Below are positions 60,460 to 64,000 of a stretch of DNA of 64,000 bases, one piece after another. How positions within the stretch are numbered: the first letter of the stretch is position 1; each line of letters opens with the position of its first letter. The position numbers were made by a program, and so were the translations under genes. The stretch is from NCBI RefSeq assembly GCF_018137945.1, contig NZ_CP073089.1, positions 372,001 to 436,000 of the forward strand, given 5' to 3'. This stretch comes from Brevibacterium sp. W7.2 (GTDB taxonomy: Bacteria; Actinomycetota; Actinomycetes; Actinomycetales; Brevibacteriaceae). The notes below the pieces were generated by a model. It was not told where the DNA came from, did no database searches, and worked only from the letters and a program-made list of their open reading frames with translations.

Positions 60460-61368
60460 TCAGCGCTCGCCGGGCACCCGCTGCGTGAGCCCGAGGAGGC
60501 GCGCGCCGTTGTCCCAGAGCACCGCGCGCATCCACTCGTCGCCGAGGTCGAGCCCGGCCAGCCCTGAGACCTGATCCGCGTACGGATACGGGATGTTCGG
60601 GAAGTCCGAGCCGAGGACGACCTTGTCCTGCAGGGAGATCAGGCGCTCCCGGAAGGAGGGGGTCACCTCGGCGGGAGAGGAGAAGAACCCGGAGACGTAC
60701 ATCGTCGTGTCGAGGTGGACGCCGCTGTAGGCCTCGGCGAGATCCGCGAACGCCTCGTATTCGGGCATGCCCATGTGGGCGATGACGAAGTTGAGCGCGG
60801 GGAAGCGCTCGAGCACCCGCGCGATCGCCTCGGGGCCGGTGAAGGCTCCCGGCAGCGGTTCGGACCCGGCGTGGATGACGATGGGCACCTGCGCCTCGGA
60901 CAGCGCCGCCCACGCGGGATCGAGGACTCGATCATCGGGGGCGAACCCGCCGACCTGGACGTGGACCTTGAACAGCCGCGCCCCGGATGCGAGCGCGGCG
61001 GGGACGTAGTCGGCGGATTCGGGCTCGGCGAAGAGAGTCGCACAGTGGATGACGTCGTGGTGGGCGGCGGCGAAGTCGCGGTTCCAGTCGTTGAGCCACG
61101 CGGCCATGCCCGGCCGGTGCGGGTAGGTGAGCGCGGGAATCGCGTGGAGGCCGAGGTCGCGGAGGATCCGCAGGCGGGTGTCCGAGTCGAAGCGGTAGTG
61201 GATCGGCCACGGCCGGCCGTAGTTCGCCTCGGCGTCGTCGAAGTACGACCACACCTTGTCGAGGACGTTCTGCGGGAGGAAGTGCACATGGATGTCGGCG
61301 AGCCCGGGCAGCCCGAGCGCCTCGACGTAGGTCGGGATCTCCGCGTCGCTGCGGGGTGGTGCGATCAT
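60460..61368 (-). CDS. Amidohydrolase-2 family metal-dependent hydrolase
   Basis: A 302-residue TIM-barrel enzyme: ADIHVHFLP with metal ligands H27 and H29, a barrel strand VIHAGSEP with His, IAHMGMPEYE, and the catalytic Asp in VLGSDFPN. The PF04909 group includes decarboxylases (ACMSD-like) and lactonases; the reaction here is not resolvable. The start has TAGGGT (complement of 61380-61375) 6 nt upstream and no standard ribosome site apart from GGTGGGGG, so it is probably leaderless. The promoter's -35 and upstream region consist of 16-bp tandem repeats. Confidence 0.86.
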   Translation of the reverse strand: MIAPPRSDAEIPTYVEALGLPGLADIHVHFLPQNVLDKVWSYFDDAEANYGRPWPIHYRFDSDTRLRILRDLGLHAIPALTYPHRPGMAAWLNDWNRDFAAAHHDVIHCATLFAEPESADYVPAALASGARLFKVHVQVGGFAPDDRVLDPAWAALSEAQVPIVIHAGSEPLPGAFTGPEAIARVLERFPALNFVIAHMGMPEYEAFADLAEAYSGVHLDTTMYVSGFFSSPAEVTPSFRERLISLQDKVVLGSDFPNIPYPYADQVSGLAGLDLGDEWMRAVLWDNGARLLGLTQRVPGER

Positions 61369-61380
61369 GCCCCCACCCTA

Positions 61381-61476
61381 CTGTGCGGTACCGACACGGC
61401 GCGGGACCGACACTGTGCGGTACTGACACGATGCGAGGACGACACTGTGCGGTACCGACACTGGGCGGGACCGATG
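61381..61476. repeat. 16-bp tandem repeat, six copies (plus a degraded seventh)
   Basis: Units start at 61381, 61397, 61413, 61429, 61445 and 61461. Odd units 1, 3 and 5 read CTGTGCGGTA(C/T)... ending CTGACA or CCGACA and are nearly identical; even units are more divergent, giving a 32-bp higher-order period. A degraded unit continues to about 61492. The array abuts the -10 of the amidohydrolase gene. Confidence 0.9.
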
Positions 61477-61541
61477 CGATGCGGGGGGCGGCCGAATCCC
61501 ATCCCCAGGATGCGCGCAGTGAGCGACCCTAGACTGCGGCT

Positions 61542-62489
61542 ATGGAGTTCACCGACCCGTTCGAGATCACGGTCCCCGGCACGGCCGCGCGCCTCGGCGA
61601 ACCTCCGTTCTGGACGCCCGGTCAGGCTGTGACCTGGACGTACCGGCGCTTCGATTACGACCTCGACCATGTCGAGGTGCGCCGCCCGATGCGCGTCATC
61701 GACGACGGCCCGAACGGTGCGATTCTGTGGATGCCCGGCGGCACCGAGGTCGTCGACACCGGTCTCGTCGGCTGGGAGGGCATGAGCGCCCACGACGTCC
61801 CGCTCGACGTCCGCTTCCGCCCCCGCGGACAGGCCCCCGAACGCATCATGATCCCCGCCCGCTGGCAGGGTCACGGCGTGCTCAAGCTCGCGCCGCCGAA
61901 CGTTCCCTTCTCCGTGTGGATGCTCGTCAAACCCGCCGAGGCGACCGCCGCGATGCCATCGGCCCCGAATCCGCCGCGCGTCGAGTGGTACGTCAACCTC
62001 GAGACGACGCATCGCCGCACCGCCGAGGCGGTCTATACGTGCGATCTCATCCTCGACATCACGTTCCCCGTCGCGAGCGAACCGCTCCACCTGCCCGACG
62101 GCAGCCTCAACCCGCGGGGCGCGGTGTTCAAGGACGTCCACGAGATCGCCGCGGCGGGCGCCTACGGGTACTGGCCGCCGCAGTGGTCGGACATCGTCCG
62201 GGCCAACGGCGCACTCGTCCTCGACCGTCTCGAGGAGTTCCGGTGGGCCTTCGACCCGCGGTGGGCCGATCTCGCGCTCGACCTCGCCGGATTCGGACCG
62301 ACCGAGCACCCGGCGACGCTTCGGCTCGGGCCGGCGCCGACCGCCTCGGCGGTGGACCCGGCTGAACAGGCGGGGGAGTCAGCTGCCTCAACTGGGGAGT
62401 CGACCGCCTCGGCGAGCACAATTTCTCCTGGTCAGCGGGAACATCAGCGGATACCGAGCGGTTGTTACAGGAGACCGAACAGCCGATGA
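61542..62489 (+). CDS. DUF402-domain protein
   Basis: A 315-residue protein. Residues about 150-250 carry the DUF402 pattern: VEWYVNLETTHRRT, YTCDLILDIT, and a late WDPRWA-like AFDPRWADL. DUF402 proteins include nucleotide (NTP/NDP) hydrolases; the exact role here is unknown. TAGACT (61530-61535) is 6 nt before the ATG with no ribosome site, so it is probably leaderless. The last about 55 residues are Ser/Ala/Thr/Glu-rich. It lies 15 bp before the oxidoreductase gene, hence likely co-transcribed. Confidence 0.84.
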   Translation: MEFTDPFEITVPGTAARLGEPPFWTPGQAVTWTYRRFDYDLDHVEVRRPMRVIDDGPNGAILWMPGGTEVVDTGLVGWEGMSAHDVPLDVRFRPRGQAPERIMIPARWQGHGVLKLAPPNVPFSVWMLVKPAEATAAMPSAPNPPRVEWYVNLETTHRRTAEAVYTCDLILDITFPVASEPLHLPDGSLNPRGAVFKDVHEIAAAGAYGYWPPQWSDIVRANGALVLDRLEEFRWAFDPRWADLALDLAGFGPTEHPATLRLGPAPTASAVDPAEQAGESAASTGESTASASTISPGQREHQRIPSGCYRRPNSR

Positions 62490-62504
62490 GAGGACTGAAC
62501 TGAC

Positions 62505-63527
62505 ATGGCGACGAACCACCGCATCCGCCTCAACTCGCGCCCCGTGGGCGCCCCGACGGCCGAGAACTTCCTCCACGACGAGGTGCCGGTCGAGTCCCCC
62601 GGCGAGGGCCAGGTGCTGCTGCGGACCCTCTATCTCTCGCTCGACCCGTACATGCGCGGACGGATGTCGGATGCGAAGTCGTACGCGAAGCCCGTCGAGC
62701 TCGGCGAGGTGATGGTCGGGGCGACGGTCTCCGAGGTCGTCGAGTCGCAGTCGCCGGACTTCGAACCCGGTGACATCGTCCTCGGCTACGGTGGATGGCA
62801 GGAGTACTCGATCGAACCGGCGTCGCAGTTGCGCCGGATCGACCCTGAGATCGCGCCGATCAGCACCGCCCTCGGGGTGCTCGGCATGCCCGGGTTCACC
62901 GCCTATGCGGGTCTGCTCGAGATCGGCATGCCGAAACCCGGCGAGACCGTGGCCGTGGCCGCCGCGACCGGACCCGTCGGGTCGGTCGTCGGGCAGATCG
63001 CGAAGATCGTCGGGGCCACCTCGGTGGGCATCGCCGGCGGACCCGCGAAGGTCAACCACCTCAAGGAGCTCGGCTTCGACATCGTCCTCGACCACCGTTC
63101 CCCGAACTTCAAGGAGGAGCTCGCCGAGGCGGTGCCCCAGGGCATCGACGTCTACTTCGAGAACGTCGGCGGCAAGGTCCTCGAAGCGGTCGTGCCACTG
63201 CTCAACCCGTTCGCGCGTGTGCCCGTGTGCGGTCTCGTCTCCTCGTACAACCTCACCGAGCTCCCGCCGGGCCCCGACCGCACGGGTCTGCTCATGGGAG
63301 CGATCCTCCGGAAGTCGCTGACGTTCCGCGGATTCATCCAGTCGGAGTTCGTCGACCGCCTCGGCGAGCAGTTCCTCCACGACATGAGCACGTGGATCCA
63401 GGAGGGCAGGATCCGCTACCGCGAGGACATCCGGTCCGGCCTCGACCGCGCACCCGAGTACTTCAACGAACTCCTCACCGGCGGCAACTTCGGCAAGATG
63501 GTCGTCGCGGTGGGGGAGCGGGAGTAA
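62505..63527 (+). CDS. Zinc-free MDR-family NADP-dependent oxidoreductase (CurA/LTB4DH-like)
   Basis: A 340-residue protein: SLDPYMRGRMSD at about 44-55, YGGWQEYS, LGMPGFTAYAGLLEIG, the nucleotide loop VAAATGPVGSVVGQIAK (about 149-165) and VDVYFENVGGKV-like NGIDVYFENVGG. No structural or catalytic zinc cysteines are present. This is the NADPH-dependent curcumin/leukotriene B4 reductase (prostaglandin reductase) branch, which reduces alpha,beta-unsaturated carbonyls. GAGAGGA lies about 10 nt before the ATG. It follows the DUF402 gene after 15 bp. Confidence 0.9.
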   Translation: MATNHRIRLNSRPVGAPTAENFLHDEVPVESPGEGQVLLRTLYLSLDPYMRGRMSDAKSYAKPVELGEVMVGATVSEVVESQSPDFEPGDIVLGYGGWQEYSIEPASQLRRIDPEIAPISTALGVLGMPGFTAYAGLLEIGMPKPGETVAVAAATGPVGSVVGQIAKIVGATSVGIAGGPAKVNHLKELGFDIVLDHRSPNFKEELAEAVPQGIDVYFENVGGKVLEAVVPLLNPFARVPVCGLVSSYNLTELPPGPDRTGLLMGAILRKSLTFRGFIQSEFVDRLGEQFLHDMSTWIQEGRIRYREDIRSGLDRAPEYFNELLTGGNFGKMVVAVGERE

Positions 63528-63564
63528 GGGTTCGTCGTCGGAGGCCCAGGCTCGGGCGAACACC

Positions 63565-64000
63565 TCACCGGAACTGCGCGAACACCTCGGCGGGATCGAG
63601 GCCGAAGCTCAGCGCCAAGGTCAGCGCGATCCGGGCCTTCCTCGCATCGAGGACGCCCGCCGGCAGGAGACCGGCCTCGAGCAGACCGATCTCCCCGCCG
63701 ACGTAGCCGTACGTGCGGGTGAGGCTCGCCCCCGCCCCCGGTCGGGAGGCGAGGACGACGGGCATCTGCGCGCCGAGGCGGGTGACCGCGGGCACGAGAT
63801 GCTCGGCCACGTGACCACCGCCGACCCCGGCGATGACCGCGCCGGCGAACCCCGCCTCGGCGAGGTGGGCAAAAGTCTCCGCGGGCTCACCCATCCCCAC
63901 CTCGACGAGCGCGACCGGGGCGATCGCCTCGGGGCGCTCCCGCCGGGCGAACGGCGAGGTGAGCACGGCTGGGGCATGGGGGACGCGGACGACGTCCTCA
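63565..64000 (-). CDS. L-asparaginase (partial, C-terminal domain; runs off the right edge)
   Basis: The minus-strand frame is open from the window edge to TGA at 63567-63565, about 144 residues. Visible are VALVEVGMGEP, AGAVIAGVGGGHVAEHL, MPVVLASRPGAG and YGYVGGEIGL...GLDPAEVFAQF, matching the C-terminal domain of type I/II asparaginases. These deamidate asparagine to aspartate. The N-terminal catalytic threonines lie outside the window. The reading frame has GTG-start candidates inside, but homology continues upstream, so the gene is truncated by the window. Confidence 0.88.
   Translation of the reverse strand, partial: EDVVRVPHAPAVLTSPFARRERPEAIAPVALVEVGMGEPAETFAHLAEAGFAGAVIAGVGGGHVAEHLVPAVTRLGAQMPVVLASRPGAGASLTRTYGYVGGEIGLLEAGLLPAGVLDARKARIALTLALSFGLDPAEVFAQFR

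Noticed and set aside
61381-61476. Iteron-type replication origin
   Set aside because: Tandem 16-bp units resemble iterons, but no replication initiator gene is near and the array sits in a metabolic gene promoter.
1-64000. CRISPR array, tRNA or rRNA genes, insertion sequences, prophage
   Set aside because: No regularly spaced 25-40 bp repeats with unique spacers, no tRNA or rRNA sequence recognised, and no transposase, integrase or phage structural gene. The 16-bp array at 61381 has no spacers.

Overview
The window is 64 kb of very GC-rich DNA with dense, short-spaced genes, many 4-base ATGA stop/start overlaps and many G/C-ending codons. Gene content (BCCT osmolyte transporter, FemAB/GNAT enzymes, NarL-type two-component systems with HisKA_3 kinases, class II aldolase, many TetR regulators) and apparent leaderless TANNNT-N6-ATG starts point to a high-GC actinobacterium. 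A Brevibacterium-like member of the Micrococcales is my best guess, by impression only. No rRNA, tRNA, CRISPR array, transposase, integrase or phage gene was recognised.

Region 1 (1-14.1 kb) is an exopolysaccharide locus. It runs as a tightly overlapping plus-strand operon: an acyl/aminoacyl transferase, a phosphoglycosyl transferase fused to a GNAT-like domain, a DegT-type sugar aminotransferase, a Wzz/BY-kinase, GT4 and GT2 glycosyltransferases, a low-molecular-weight tyrosine phosphatase and an EpsG-like polymerase. A convergent Wzx-like flippase and a FemAB enzyme follow, then a large LuxR-type regulator. A 21-bp hairpin closes the region.

Region 2 (14.2-24.5 kb) holds a TetR-controlled ABC exporter, an ArsR/SRPBCC pair, a UMF1-family MFS transporter, a BCCT transporter with a repeat-rich tail, a 0.75-kb repeat-rich gap, and fructose-bisphosphate aldolase.

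Region 3 (24.6-40.8 kb) is nutrient handling. It has an orphan ModA-like lipoprotein and a divergent amidase / NCS1 permease-TetR-agmatine deiminase module whose overlapping promoters share one operator. An AGCS amino-acid symporter, a complete dipeptide ABC transporter (binding protein, two permeases, double ATPase), a TetR regulator, an FMN reductase and an HSD10-like SDR follow.

Region 4 (40.8-64 kb) carries three NarL-type two-component systems with membrane accessories, a CPBP protease, an SHMT-like enzyme, nitronate monooxygenase, an acyltransferase-3, an SRPBCC protein and cystathionine gamma-synthase/lyase. A HAD phosphatase lipoprotein is flanked by 39-bp direct repeats. Assorted metabolic enzymes follow, ending with a truncated asparaginase.

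Strands switch often, and converging genes are separated by long perfect hairpins (14.2, 24.5, 38.3 kb). Inverted repeats sit in the promoters of several regulators. The most unusual items are the sugar transferase-GNAT fusion, the repeat-flanked phosphatase, the long inverted repeats in two gene-free gaps, a 16-bp tandem repeat abutting a promoter, and the recurrent CCGAGGCGG-type motif.
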